Below, one piece after another: positions 1 to 8,811 of a stretch of 64,000 nucleotides of DNA; within the stretch, counting starts at the first letter, position 1, and each line of letters opens with the position of its first letter. The notes under the pieces are model-generated. The model searched no databases. It saw only the letters and a list, made by a program, of their open reading frames with translations, and was not told where the DNA came from. The DNA comes from Salinibacterium sp. ZJ450 (GTDB taxonomy: Bacteria; Actinomycetota; Actinomycetes; Actinomycetales; Microbacteriaceae): the NCBI RefSeq assembly GCF_011751885.2, contig NZ_CP061771.1, positions 1,302,001 to 1,366,000 of the forward strand, given 5' to 3'. The translations under genes and the position numbers were made by a program.

Positions 1-174
1 GACGACTAATGAGCCCACGCGCCTTAGGTCTCTTCCCAAACCAACCCAGGGAGGAGCGCGGGTACGTTGAAAACTAAATTCGAGGATGAAAAAGGTGGCG
101 GACGAGGTCGTTCCCGGGCCATCACAACGAAGTTGACCGGCAGCCACTTGTGCTTCCATGTGGAGGGGTGCGGT

Positions 175-1128
175 ATGGAAAAAGAGTCGGCTCAGCGGGC
201 GGGAGCCGCGTTAACGGTCTGCTTGTCTTTTGATTTTGATGGTCCTAGCGGCTGGCTCGCGGACGACTCTCGTAGTATTGCGGACGTTTCCCGCGGAGAG
301 TTCGCCGCGGTGGCTGTGCCGCGCATATTGGACCTCCTCGACAAGCACGGCGTATCTGCGACCTTTTTCGTACCGGGTCATACTGCACTCGCCTACCCCC
401 GCCATGTGGAGGACATCCTCGGCCGAGGGCACGAGGTCGGCCATCACGGCTGGGTCCACGAAACACCCGGGACGTTCGACCTTGACCGGCAGCGCGAATT
501 CTTCGCTCGAGGCATTGATGCCTTAGAGAGAGTGGCCGGGATTCGACCAGTCGGCTATCGCGCGCCCGGTATTGGCTATACCCCTGAGACGATTCAAGTT
601 CTCGCCGAGAACGGCATCGCGTACGACTCCGGTCTCAGCGCCTCGGATTTTCAGCCGTATTACTTACGTCAAGGGGACCTCCTGTCGGCGACCGAGCCGT
701 ATTTGTTCGGAACGACAACAGGGATCGTGGAGCTGCCGTTCGCATGGGCTCTCGATGACTGGGTGCACTTCGAGTACTACGCCGGGCAAGCCATGACTCT
801 CAATGCGCCATCGGCCGTGCGCGAGGTCTGGCAGGCAGAGTTCGACTACGCGTGGGAGAAGGAGCCGGGAGGGGTCTTTATCCTTTGCATGCACCCCGAG
901 GTGATAGGGCGAGGTTCGCGCATCATGATGCTTGATTCTCTCATTGAGCACATGGCATCGCGTCCCGGGGTGCGCTTCGAGAAGATGGCCGACTTCGCCA
1001 CGCGTTGGAGGAGCGCAAATACGGTCGACGCGTGGCTTGCGTCGTCATCGCCTTTGGTGCCTCGACCGTTCCCGCTGCAGGACAGCCCGCGCAGCGAAGC
1101 AACGGCCGGGAAAAACGCTATCCGATGA
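175..1128 (+). CDS. Polysaccharide deacetylase-family (NodB fold) hydrolase; possible cyclic imidase
   Basis: A 317-residue protein with the NodB/polysaccharide deacetylase fold. SFDFDG near residues 18-23 supplies the catalytic and metal aspartates, and GHHGWVH (89-95) the metal histidines. It has no signal peptide, so it is cytosolic and unlikely to act on cell-wall glycans. Cytosolic members of this superfamily include allantoinase PuuE and bacterial cyclic imide hydrolases, which open imide or hydantoin-type rings. A nitrilase-family amidase and HyuA/HyuB downstream make ring-opening of a cyclic amide the best guess, but this is inference from context. I chose ATG 175 because of a GGAGGGG-type ribosome site just upstream. 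A TTG at 67, also with an upstream GGAGG, would add 36 poorly conserved-looking residues. Its stop overlaps the next start (ATGA at 1125). Confidence 0.8.
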   Translation: MEKESAQRAGAALTVCLSFDFDGPSGWLADDSRSIADVSRGEFAAVAVPRILDLLDKHGVSATFFVPGHTALAYPRHVEDILGRGHEVGHHGWVHETPGTFDLDRQREFFARGIDALERVAGIRPVGYRAPGIGYTPETIQVLAENGIAYDSGLSASDFQPYYLRQGDLLSATEPYLFGTTTGIVELPFAWALDDWVHFEYYAGQAMTLNAPSAVREVWQAEFDYAWEKEPGGVFILCMHPEVIGRGSRIMMLDSLIEHMASRPGVRFEKMADFATRWRSANTVDAWLASSSPLVPRPFPLQDSPRSEATAGKNAIR

Positions 1129-1644
1129 AGTTTGGCTACGGACTGATCACACCTGTCAGCGCTATCCCGGCGATTCACGCTCCGATGAGGACGTGTACGA
1201 AGAGGGCGGACGCTTGCACAAGAGACGGACGAACTGGGCTTCGATTCGCTCTGGGTGGCCGAACATCATTTCTGGGACGACAGCTGGATGCCGGCCCCTT
1301 TGCCGGTTCTCGGTGCGATGGTTGCAAGGACGAAAAAGATCCAGCTCGGCACCGGGATCATGCAAGCTCCGTTGCATTCACCGGTTCTCCTCGCCGAGGA
1401 AGCTGCGACCGTCGACCTCATCTCCCACGGGCGTCTACTCCTCGGTCTTGGAATCGGGTGGCGCCCCGAAGCCGGCCCGCCCAGGAGGACCTCCGATTTG
1501 GTTGGGCTGGTTCGTCGAGGCCGCCGCGCGTCGTGCAGGGCGAATCGCTGATGGATGGCTTGCTCACGGCACGCCGCTCCACCACTTTGCGCAAGAGGTC
1601 GGCTGGATCCGAGACGAGTTCGTCGACAACCGGCCGTTTGAGTA
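1125..1644 (+). pseudogene. Decayed luciferase-like monooxygenase (LLM family)
   Basis: The reading begins at ATG 1125, overlapping the previous stop, with a typical LLM start (MKFGYGLI), but the frame is lost within about 30 codons. LLM barrel sequence resumes in another frame near 1240-1470, with WVAEHHFWDD, the LGTGI strand and GLGIGWRP. It then jumps, in a third frame near 1480-1600, to the C-terminal pattern PIWLGWFVEAAARRAGRIADGW. Roughly 75-80 residues that normally lie between GIGW and PIW are missing. At least two frameshifts plus an internal deletion make a functional flavin or F420 monooxygenase very unlikely. The remains show that the cluster once contained such an oxygenase. The family is clear; the exact break points are approximate. 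Confidence 0.8.
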
Positions 1645-1889
1645 CGCCATGCCGACGCTCGCTCGTACAAATTCGACCCTCGCCGTTATTGCGCACTTCC
1701 GGGGCACCCATCTCGGGGAGTTTCTTGGAGTTCCTTCCGACAGGCCGCGCGGTCGACGTACCGTTCGTTAATCTCCTTCGTTTTGAGGACGGGATGATGG
1801 TCGAGTACTGGGGAGTATTTCCATCGAGCGAAGTCGTTCGACAACTTGTTGACGGGGAAGGCGTCGGGAAGTCCGACGCCACACGATGA
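1645..1889 (+). pseudogene. 3' fragment of a SnoaL-like (NTF2-fold) ester cyclase/hydrolase
   Basis: The typical SnoaL C-terminal pattern is present but split over two frames. VIAHFRGTHLGEFLGVP (about 1684-1731) is followed, one base out of frame, by PTGRAVDVP and then RFEDGMMVEYWGV to the stop at 1889. Removing a single T from the CCTTCC near 1734-1739 would restore GVP-PTGR. The N-terminal half, including most of the cone fold, is absent. The fragment is joined directly to the LLM C-terminus, which implies a deletion fusing two neighbouring genes. It is probably non-functional. A sequencing slip could explain the single-base shift but not the missing N-terminus. Confidence 0.65.
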
Positions 1890-1901
1890 GGGGATTTACA
1901 G

Positions 1902-2201
1902 ATGGCAATTCGACACCTGTTCCTTTGGAACGTTAAAGCTGAGCATGACCCCGAGTGGGTGCTCGACAAGATGTCGGAACTGACCTTGCTGGTTCCCCGA
2001 CTTATCGCGTGGTCGATAGGGAAGGACATGGGCGATACGGATGAAGCGAAGTCTGGCTCTTTTGATTATGCAATGACTATCGACGTAGAGAGTCTCGACG
2101 ACCTCAACGACTACCTGAATCACCCGGAGCAGTTAACGCTGATCGACGAGGTCCACCACGCGGTCGCGGAATCGACGTGGATTGATTTCCACATTAACTG
2201 A
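1902..2201 (+). CDS. Dabb-domain (stress-responsive A/B barrel) protein
   Basis: A 99-residue alpha/beta-barrel ferredoxin-like protein of the Dabb family. It shows the start IRHLFLWNVK, a central SFDYAMTIDVESLDDLNDY segment and a C-terminal HHAVAESTWIDFHI strand, all typical of these dimeric proteins. Family roles range from unknown stress proteins to polyketide cyclases and small catabolic enzymes. The substrate cannot be told from sequence. A weak GGGGAT-type ribosome site precedes ATG 1902. It starts 13 bases after the decayed SnoaL fragment and lies in the same + strand run as the amidase and hydantoinase genes, so it is probably co-transcribed with them. Length is normal and the frame is intact. 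Confidence 0.75.
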   Translation: MAIRHLFLWNVKAEHDPEWVLDKMSELTLLVPRLIAWSIGKDMGDTDEAKSGSFDYAMTIDVESLDDLNDYLNHPEQLTLIDEVHHAVAESTWIDFHIN

Positions 2202-2272
2202 ACGCTGGATCCCTGGATGCGCCACACAAAACGTGTAGGCCCACCCGTGTACTAACAATGGAGGCATTTTCA

Positions 2273-3088
2273 ATGGACGCATCATCGCACCTGATTGTCG
2301 GCGTCGCGCAATTCGAGCCGGTATCGGACGCGCGGGATAACATGCAGCAGATTCGCGATCTGACTGGTCGTGCAAGTCGTTCGGGGGTGGACCTGCTCGT
2401 TTTCCCCGAGCTATCCATGACGGGATGGGGATCCAGTGCGCAGGAAAACGCGACGCGCGCGCAGTCGCTCGATGGGCCGCTGGGGTCCGAACTCGTGAAC
2501 ATCGCTGACGACTTCGGAGTGACGGTCGTCGCCGGCATGTATGAGAAAAGCGACAACGCGGTCGAGAAGCCGTACAACACCTTGGTCGCTGCATCGCCCG
2601 GCGCTGGTGTCGTCGCTACCCACCGCAAGACTCACCTGTATGACGCTTGGGGGTACCTTGAGTCGGACGAGGCTCAAGCGGGCGATGGAGCGGTGGCTAC
2701 CCTGATGGTCAAAGATGTTCGCGTCGGTCTGGTCAATTGCTATGAGATTCGGTTCCCCGAGCGCTCTTATCGGGTCGCAAGTGAAGGATGCGAGGTTTTG
2801 GCGCTCAGTGCTGCATGGCCAAGTGGCCCGCATAAGGAGGAGCACTGGGAGATCAACATTCGGGCTCGAGCAATTGAAAATCAGGTGTGGGTCGCCGGGG
2901 CGAGTTCGACGGGTACGGACGTCATTGGGCGGAGCTTGCTCGTCGACCCGCTCGGGGTGGTGCGGGCTCAGTTGGATGAGTCATCGGCGCAATGGGCCAG
3001 CGCGGAGATCATCGGTGCGCGAACTGAGCGCGCTCGCCGCACGTTACCTGTGCGGGCACAGCGGTGCCTGACTTATTACGGCGGGTAG
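2273..3088 (+). CDS. Carbon-nitrogen hydrolase (nitrilase superfamily amidase)
   Basis: A 271-residue cytosolic amidase of the nitrilase superfamily with a complete Glu-Lys-Cys triad: E46 in FPELSM, K119 in HRKTH and C156 in NCYEIRFPE. The CYEIRFPE context is typical of omega-amidase and N-carbamoyl amidase branches, which cleave linear amides or carbamoyl groups. Next to a deacetylase-fold ring hydrolase and HyuA/B, a role in cleaving the half-amide or carbamoyl product of ring opening is plausible (inference). The start is set at ATG 2273 because a GGAGG lies 8 bases upstream at 2260-2264. An in-frame ATG at 2258 overlaps that ribosome site and is unlikely to be used. Confidence 0.88.
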   Translation: MDASSHLIVGVAQFEPVSDARDNMQQIRDLTGRASRSGVDLLVFPELSMTGWGSSAQENATRAQSLDGPLGSELVNIADDFGVTVVAGMYEKSDNAVEKPYNTLVAASPGAGVVATHRKTHLYDAWGYLESDEAQAGDGAVATLMVKDVRVGLVNCYEIRFPERSYRVASEGCEVLALSAAWPSGPHKEEHWEINIRARAIENQVWVAGASSTGTDVIGRSLLVDPLGVVRAQLDESSAQWASAEIIGARTERARRTLPVRAQRCLTYYGG

Positions 3089-3101
3089 GCGCCGCGGTCT
3101 G

Positions 3102-3118
3102 CGGACGAAATGCGTCCG
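3102..3118 (+). terminator. Small hairpin after the amidase gene
   Basis: CGGACG and CGTCCG form a perfect 6-bp stem around a 5-base loop, 14 bases after the amidase stop. There is no T-tract. It could be a weak actinobacterial terminator or a chance palindrome. Confidence 0.3.
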
Positions 3119-3225
3119 AGAACCTCATACATATTCCAAAGTCGCGTTCGGCTCCGGGGCGTCAGCGGGCGTTACGTTTGCGAGACGCCCAGACGCCGGT
3201 CATCTGGATACCAAAGGAGTAAAAC

Positions 3226-3999
3226 GTGAGACTCGAAGGTCGTACAGCGCTGGTCACTGGCGGGAGCCGTGGAATCGGGAAAGCGATCGCGTCACGGCTG
3301 GCGAAGGAGGGCGCACGCGTCACGATTGTCGGACGGAACTCTGCGCGGCTGGAGACCGCAACAGCCCAATTCCGAGCGGAGACGCTCCAGGTCCGGAGCA
3401 TCACCGGAGACATGACGGTGATCGAGGATATTGAGCGCGTCATCGATGGCATCGTGGCCGAAAACGGGCGGATTGACATCCTCGTAAATAACGCGGCCAT
3501 CGCCGACAGCGCACCCTTTCTTGACATGACCAGGCAGCAATGGGACAGGATCATCCACAGCAACCTCACCGGTCCCTTCCTCGTTGCCCAGACGGCCGCT
3601 CGAAAGATGGTTGACACCGGCGGCGGAGTGGTTGTGAACATCTCATCGGTTAGTGCACACGGTGCCGATCGAATGACAAACTACTCCGCCGCGAAGTCTG
3701 GACTGCACAGCATCACGCGCGACATTGCCACCGAACTTGCTCCTTTCGGCGTGCGCGCGGTAACCGTGACCCCTGGATGGGTAGCGACAGAACTGGTCGT
3801 CGAGCATCTCGATGCTGACTTGCTGCACAAGCTGCGAACCGACTTTAAACGGGTGCCGATGAAGCGCCTACTTCAAGCGCAGGAGATCGCCGGCGCGGTT
3901 GCGTTCGTCGTCTCAGACGATGCAAGCGGCATGACAGGCAACGAAGTCGTCGTCGACGGGGGAGCGCTCGGAAGCGTCTATATCAATACATCACTTTGA
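3226..3999 (+). CDS. Short-chain dehydrogenase/reductase (SDR)
   Basis: A classical 257-residue SDR. The nucleotide-binding motif TGGSRGIG is at residues 11-18, NNA at 88-90, catalytic Ser at 141/143 and YSAAK with Y153 and K157. The C-terminal DGG pattern of the 3-oxoacyl reductase-like (FabG) group is present. It oxidises or reduces an alcohol/ketone with NAD(P)H; the substrate is unknown. GTG 3226 is the start, preceded by a strong AAAGGAG. It sits between the amidase and the GMC oxidoreductase genes, and could act on the hydroxy or keto compound made by the GMC enzyme. Three more SDRs lie in this window, at 43.3, 44.6 and 58.5 kb. Confidence 0.88.
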   Translation: MRLEGRTALVTGGSRGIGKAIASRLAKEGARVTIVGRNSARLETATAQFRAETLQVRSITGDMTVIEDIERVIDGIVAENGRIDILVNNAAIADSAPFLDMTRQQWDRIIHSNLTGPFLVAQTAARKMVDTGGGVVVNISSVSAHGADRMTNYSAAKSGLHSITRDIATELAPFGVRAVTVTPGWVATELVVEHLDADLLHKLRTDFKRVPMKRLLQAQEIAGAVAFVVSDDASGMTGNEVVVDGGALGSVYINTSL

Positions 4000-4058
4000 G
4001 AAGGATGCCTGCCGTGCGGCGGCTGAAACAACCAACCGATGCAACAGAAGGAGACACC

Positions 4059-4544
4059 ATGGCTGAGGTGCCAAAGTCCGTCGAAGAGTTTCTCACCGAC
4101 GGGGTCAGGGCTCGAATCGCCGACCTTGCCGACCGAATCGTGCCGGCTGACGGACAAAAGCCGTCGGCTTCCGAGGTGGGTGTACACACAACATACATCG
4201 ATCGAGCGCTTCGCGTGCGACCAGACAGGATCGGTATGCTCACCACGGTGCTCGCCCATATGGAACGCGCAGAGTCCGCCGACGTTCTGGAGAACGTAGA
4301 AGCGGAGGTGCTCGAACCCGTGGTTGAGCTCATCATCGCCTGCTACTTCATGTCGCGCGTCGCGCGCCGGAGCATCGGCTATCGCGGGCAGGTCGCCGTG
4401 CCCATTGCTGAGGGCGAATCGGAGTACTACCTCGAGGAAGGCGACATCCTCGCGCCGGTCCTGGCTCGCGGGCCGATCTGGCGCGACACGCCAGACGCGC
4501 GTCGCTTGACCGGACAGCTCGCCGATGCCGGCAGCTTGGGGTAA
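4059..4544 (+). CDS. Gluconate 2-dehydrogenase subunit 3-like small subunit
   Basis: A 161-residue protein whose N-terminal part (RIADLADRIVPADGQ, then a GVHTTYIDRAL segment) resembles the gluconate 2-dehydrogenase subunit 3 family. Members of that family accompany FAD-dependent GMC dehydrogenases as small helper subunits. Unlike many relatives it has no Tat signal peptide, so the complex would be cytosolic. ATG 4059 is chosen because AAGGAG lies directly upstream; the longer frame back to 3996 has no ribosome site. A GMC enzyme follows at 5058, with a cupin in between, as expected for a two-subunit oxidoreductase. The family assignment rests on a short region and on context. Confidence 0.6.
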   Translation: MAEVPKSVEEFLTDGVRARIADLADRIVPADGQKPSASEVGVHTTYIDRALRVRPDRIGMLTTVLAHMERAESADVLENVEAEVLEPVVELIIACYFMSRVARRSIGYRGQVAVPIAEGESEYYLEEGDILAPVLARGPIWRDTPDARRLTGQLADAGSLG

Positions 4545-4695
4545 TTCCTAGTCTCCGTGAGCCAGTTCGCAAAGCTGACTATGGCCGGTGCCCAACCCCG
4601 CAGTAAGACTGATTGTCACGCCAGGCGAGACCGCTTCGACGGACGTCACAGATTTGATAGAGACCAAAATTCGTTACCTGCCCACAGGAGGGCTC

Positions 4696-5061
4696 ATGCC
4701 GAAGATCACTAAGTTCCGCGCTGACGAGGTCGTGCCGGAACAATACGACGTCGAAGCCGACAGCATTCTCGAGGGGAATCCTCAGCAGGCCAGCACTGTG
4801 ACGTGGCGGAGTGAGGACGGGACCGTTGTTGCAGGAATCTTCCGCTCGACAATCGGAAAGTTCTCGTTCCAGCAGCTGGGACACGAGTCGACGTTGGTCC
4901 GGAAAGGGCACGTCATAGTCACCGCCGACGACGGATCATCGGTTGATTGTCGGCCGGGCGACGTGATGAATATTGCCCAGGACGCGGTGTGCGTCTTCGA
5001 TGTTCGCGAGGACCTGGAAGACTACTTCGTAATCGTCAACTCCGCCGGTGTTGACCTGTGA
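4696..5061 (+). CDS. Small cupin (DUF861/EutQ-like) protein
   Basis: A 121-residue single-domain cupin. The beta-barrel core includes TVVAGIFRSTIGKFSFQQL, then HESTLVRKGHVIVTADDG and RPGDVMNI, which is the pattern of the cupin_3 (DUF861) group related to (S)-ureidoglycine aminohydrolase and EutQ. Not all metal-binding histidines of active cupins are evident, so it may bind rather than convert a ligand. ATG 4696 has AGGAGG upstream; upstream codons to 4588 are probably not translated. Its stop overlaps the GMC start (GTGA at 5058), so the two are translationally coupled and probably act together. Confidence 0.7.
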   Translation: MPKITKFRADEVVPEQYDVEADSILEGNPQQASTVTWRSEDGTVVAGIFRSTIGKFSFQQLGHESTLVRKGHVIVTADDGSSVDCRPGDVMNIAQDAVCVFDVREDLEDYFVIVNSAGVDL

Positions 5062-6671
5062 GCGGCGAGGTCGCTGACGTACTCATCGTCGGTGCGGGCG
5101 CCTCGGGTGCCATTGTGGCGAGAACCATGGCGCAGGCGGGATTCTCTGTCGTGTGCCTTGAGCAGGGCAGGTGGATCGGTGCAGAGGAGTATGCGAGCGA
5201 CAAGCTCGAGCGTGAGCTGCTGTCTGGCACAACGTGGAACTATAACCCTAACCATCGTCAGCGCCCGGAAGACTATCCGGTCGAAGTCAGTGATACGCCC
5301 ATTCATCCGGTCATGTTCAACGCGGTTGGCGGAAGCACCGTTCACTACGCTGCGGAATGGACACGGTTACTGCCGTCGGACTTCCGACTCCGCACGCTTG
5401 ACGGAGTCGCCGACGACTGGCCGATCAGCTATTGGGATCTGGCCCCGTATTACGACAAGGTCGAGGACCTCAACGGCGTTTCCGCGCACCCGGGTGACCC
5501 GGCTTATCCTTCGATGACGCCGGCGCCGAATCCGGCGCTACCGATCGGAGAGATGGGCCGACGAGCCGCCATGGCCTTCAACGAACTTGGTTGGCACTGG
5601 TGGCCGGGATATAACGCAATCGCGTCGAGGCCGTATCGGCATCAGGGCGCTTGCAAACGCCGTGCGACCTGCATGACAGGCTGCCCCGAAGGCGCGAAGT
5701 CATCCGTCGACATCACAATCTGGCCGGACGCCCTGGCTGCTGGAGCCGAGCTCATCACGGGAGCGCGGGTACGTCGAGTGACAACCGACGCATCGGGTCT
5801 TGCGACAGGCGCGGAGTGGATCGATCGCGATGGGACCGTGCACCACCAGCGCGCCCACGTCGTCGTGCTCGCTGCCAATGGAGTCGGAACTTCACGACTC
5901 ATGCTCCTTTCCGATAGCGCTGCACACCCCAATGGGCTCGCCAACTCCAGCGACCTCGTCGGACGGCGACTGCAAATGCACCCGTTGACTGTCGTGTATG
6001 GGGAATACGATGAGGACCTTCAGACGACTCTGGGCCCATACGGCGAGCCCGTAACGTCGTCACAATTCGCTGAGCGCGACGTTTCCCGAGGCTTCTGGGG
6101 AGGCGCCCGTCTGACGGTGATGCCCATCGACGGTCCCGTCGAGACATGGGGAAGATCGGATGACCGTCCGCTGAGCCAAAGGTACGGCGCGCACTTTCAC
6201 AATATTGCGAATGCGACCGGGAAAGCGTTCGAGATCGCAGCGTCGATGGATGATCTCCCCAATGTTGATAATCGAGTCACCATCGATCCCTTCCTGACCG
6301 ACAACGACGGTATTCCCGCACCAAAGGTCACCTGGCAGCCGGCGCCGGACACGGAGAAAGCGCTTGACTACTTTGCATCGCGGGCAGAAGACCTGCATCG
6401 TGCCGCGGGTGCACGAAAGATACGTCGCGTCGAAGCGGGGGCAGACGTCGGTTGGCACCTTCTCGGAACTGCGCGCATGGGCACAGACGCGACTTCGTCT
6501 GTCGTGGACCCTTTCGGCCGCGCGCACGACGTCAAGAACCTCTTCGTCGTCGACGGTTCTGTCTTCGTGACGTCGGGACAGACGAACCCCACCGCAACGA
6601 TCATGGCGTTCGCACAGCGCGCGGCAGAGCACATGGTGGCGACCGCACGAAACCAGCGAGTAGCCGCATGA
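5058..6671 (+). CDS. GMC-family FAD-dependent oxidoreductase
   Basis: A 537-residue GMC oxidoreductase. The FAD-binding motif GAGASG is at 12-17. The C-terminal GMC domain has the active-site His in GWHLLGTARMG (H467) and QTNPT (N510). A CKRRATCMTGCPEGAK cysteine cluster near residue 200 is typical of bacterial gluconate- and sorbose-type dehydrogenases. It oxidises an alcohol or aldehyde group, passing electrons on rather than necessarily to oxygen. The cupin (overlapping by 4 bases) and the subunit-3-like gene lie upstream. Start GTG 5058 is fixed by this overlap. The substrate is unknown. Confidence 0.88.
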   Translation: MSGEVADVLIVGAGASGAIVARTMAQAGFSVVCLEQGRWIGAEEYASDKLERELLSGTTWNYNPNHRQRPEDYPVEVSDTPIHPVMFNAVGGSTVHYAAEWTRLLPSDFRLRTLDGVADDWPISYWDLAPYYDKVEDLNGVSAHPGDPAYPSMTPAPNPALPIGEMGRRAAMAFNELGWHWWPGYNAIASRPYRHQGACKRRATCMTGCPEGAKSSVDITIWPDALAAGAELITGARVRRVTTDASGLATGAEWIDRDGTVHHQRAHVVVLAANGVGTSRLMLLSDSAAHPNGLANSSDLVGRRLQMHPLTVVYGEYDEDLQTTLGPYGEPVTSSQFAERDVSRGFWGGARLTVMPIDGPVETWGRSDDRPLSQRYGAHFHNIANATGKAFEIAASMDDLPNVDNRVTIDPFLTDNDGIPAPKVTWQPAPDTEKALDYFASRAEDLHRAAGARKIRRVEAGADVGWHLLGTARMGTDATSSVVDPFGRAHDVKNLFVVDGSVFVTSGQTNPTATIMAFAQRAAEHMVATARNQRVAA

Positions 6672-6732
6672 GCACAGCGCGTGGCGAACAGGAGAGCCTC
6701 CGTGGCTTTCAGAGCGGCTCAGAGGATCAATA

Positions 6733-8811
6733 ATGCACAAAGAGAGGGAGGCAATGGCGCCGAATAACGAGCAAGCCCGAGTCGGCATCGACATCGGAGG
6801 TACGTTCACTGACGCGTTCATCGCTGTCGACGGCCGCTTGCAGATCGCAAAAGTCCTTACACGGACGGAAGACCGGGCGGCTGGCTTTCTAGAAGCGTTG
6901 CACACCGTCAGCGATCGGGCGGGAACGACCGCATCATCGATCGAATTTCTCAGCCACGGGACGACCACGGCGACCAACGCTTTGGTCGAAAACACCTTGG
7001 CGCGAGTTGGGTTTGTCACGAATGCCGGATTCACTGACATGCTTGAGATTGGCACACAGCAGCGCGACCACACATATGGATTGCGGCTACCCAACTCGCT
7101 AGCGGTTGTTCCCCGCGATCGGTGTTTCGGGGTCAGTGCTCGAATCGACGCTCAGGGTGCGGAGCTTGCTCCGCTCGACTTGGACGAGGTACGCGAGGTC
7201 GCATCGCGGCTGCGGGATTCTGCCGTGGAGGCAATCGCAATTTGTATGCTCTTTTCGTTTGTCGACAGCAGTCACGAGCGCGAGATTGCTCGCATCCTAG
7301 AAGAAGAAATTCCTGGCGTTCCCATTTCAATCTCATCAGAAATCGCCCCTGAAATACGCGAGTATGTACGCGCAAGCACCACAGTGCTCAACGCGGCGCT
7401 GCTCCCACTCGTTGGGGGCTACATCGACGACATCGCGACGGGGCTGCAGTCAGCCGACGTCGAAACGCCGCTATATCTCATGCAGTCCAACGGTGGCTTA
7501 ACAACCGGTGAGATAGCCGCAGAAAGGCCCCTGTCGCTCGCTGAATCCGGCCCGGCGGCCGGAGTCATGGGACTGGCCCGCATCGGGATGATTTGTGGCG
7601 AAAGGGATTTGCTCACCTTCGACATGGGCGGGACGACGATCGATGTATCACTTGTGACCGATGGCATTCCGGCGTTTCGGTATGAGGGCGAGGCCGCTGG
7701 ACAACCCATCAATCTGCCGCAGGTCGACCTGCTGTCCATCGGAGCGGGGGGCGGATCTATCGCATCGGTTGACTCTCAAGGTCAGCTCAGCGTTGGCCCG
7801 GAGAGTGCCGGCTCACGTCCGGGACCGGCAGCATATGGGCTTGGCGGCGTTCAGGCCACTGTCACCGACGCTCATGTTGTGTTGGGCAACCTTTCACCAG
7901 ATCGGAAGCTTGGGGGCAGCGTTCAGCTCGACCGCGAAAGGGCGAGGGAGGCTATTCGCAAGAACGTCGCCGACCCCCTGGGAATTTCGGTGGAGGAGGC
8001 TGCGAGCGGGATTCTCCGGGTCGTGAACGCGAACATGAGTCGGGCGGCGCGGCTCGTGAGCGTGGCCCGTGGTCTTGACCCGCGCCAGTTCACACTGGCA
8101 GCCTTTGGCGGGGCGGGCAGTCTGCATGCCTGCGCCGTTGCCGACGAATTACATATGACCAAGGTGCTCATTCCTCGGTACCCGGGAGTTGCGAGCGCGA
8201 TCGGCCTTCTGGTAAGCGCGGTACGACACGATGTCCGCCAAGGGTGGCCCCGGCGCCTTGATGAGGTTTCACTCGATGAGCTGACCGGTGTGCTTGACTC
8301 GCTCGAGGCCACGGCCAACGGACTACTGCTTCGCGCCGGGCATGCCGATACGGAGGTGACCTTCGAAGCAGACATGCGGTACGAAGGCCAGGGGTACAGC
8401 CTCACTGTCCCGCTACAGCGAGACGATATAAGCAGCGAAACACTCGAGCGGCTGGCAGAGGCACTGGCTGGCGCCCACCGGGCGGCGTACGGCTATGTGC
8501 CGGCTCATCCAGAGATGGAAATCGTGAGTCTGCGTGCAACCGGCCGCGCCGACGCGCATCCCATCGCGTCGCTAGGCGGATCGATGTCGTCCGGGGACGA
8601 TCATAAGTCAGACCTCGCTCGAGTGTTCCTTGGCGGCAGCTGGCGTGATGTACCGGTGATGCACCGAGAAGCCGTGAACGGACAGATCAGTGGCCCAGCC
8701 ATCTTCCAGCAGGAGGACACGACAATCCTGCTTGAAGACGGGTGGAAGGCAACCCCCATCGAAGATGGCAACCTTTTGTTGGAGCGCACACGTAAGGCGG
8801 TCGACGCATGA
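6733..8811 (+). CDS. hyuA: Hydantoinase/oxoprolinase subunit A (HyuA-type)
   Basis: A 692-residue ATP-dependent amidohydrolase large subunit. The N-terminal DIGGTFTDAF (20-29) and FDMGGTTIDVSL near 296-307 are the two ATP-binding loops of the hydantoinase A/oxoprolinase family. HyuA and HyuB together hydrolyse N-methylhydantoin, hydantoins, 5-oxoproline or, in related branches, carboxylate aromatic ketones. Length is normal. ATG 6733 has AGAGGA upstream; ATG 6754 is possible, but its GGGAGG is too close. It overlaps hyuB by 4 bases (ATGA), so stoichiometric coupling is likely. The exact ring substrate cannot be read from sequence. Confidence 0.88.
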   Translation: MHKEREAMAPNNEQARVGIDIGGTFTDAFIAVDGRLQIAKVLTRTEDRAAGFLEALHTVSDRAGTTASSIEFLSHGTTTATNALVENTLARVGFVTNAGFTDMLEIGTQQRDHTYGLRLPNSLAVVPRDRCFGVSARIDAQGAELAPLDLDEVREVASRLRDSAVEAIAICMLFSFVDSSHEREIARILEEEIPGVPISISSEIAPEIREYVRASTTVLNAALLPLVGGYIDDIATGLQSADVETPLYLMQSNGGLTTGEIAAERPLSLAESGPAAGVMGLARIGMICGERDLLTFDMGGTTIDVSLVTDGIPAFRYEGEAAGQPINLPQVDLLSIGAGGGSIASVDSQGQLSVGPESAGSRPGPAAYGLGGVQATVTDAHVVLGNLSPDRKLGGSVQLDRERAREAIRKNVADPLGISVEEAASGILRVVNANMSRAARLVSVARGLDPRQFTLAAFGGAGSLHACAVADELHMTKVLIPRYPGVASAIGLLVSAVRHDVRQGWPRRLDEVSLDELTGVLDSLEATANGLLLRAGHADTEVTFEADMRYEGQGYSLTVPLQRDDISSETLERLAEALAGAHRAAYGYVPAHPEMEIVSLRATGRADAHPIASLGGSMSSGDDHKSDLARVFLGGSWRDVPVMHREAVNGQISGPAIFQQEDTTILLEDGWKATPIEDGNLLLERTRKAVDA

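Noticed and set aside
932-1889. Long + strand frames (279 and 294 codons) across the LLM/SnoaL remains
   Set aside because: Each frame holds only pieces of recognisable protein with unrelated sequence between. They are readings of a broken region, not intact genes.
6060-7094. 344-codon - strand frame over the GMC/hyuA junction
   Set aside because: It lies antisense to two well-supported genes, has no ribosome site and Arg/Ser-rich composition typical of an opposite-strand shadow.
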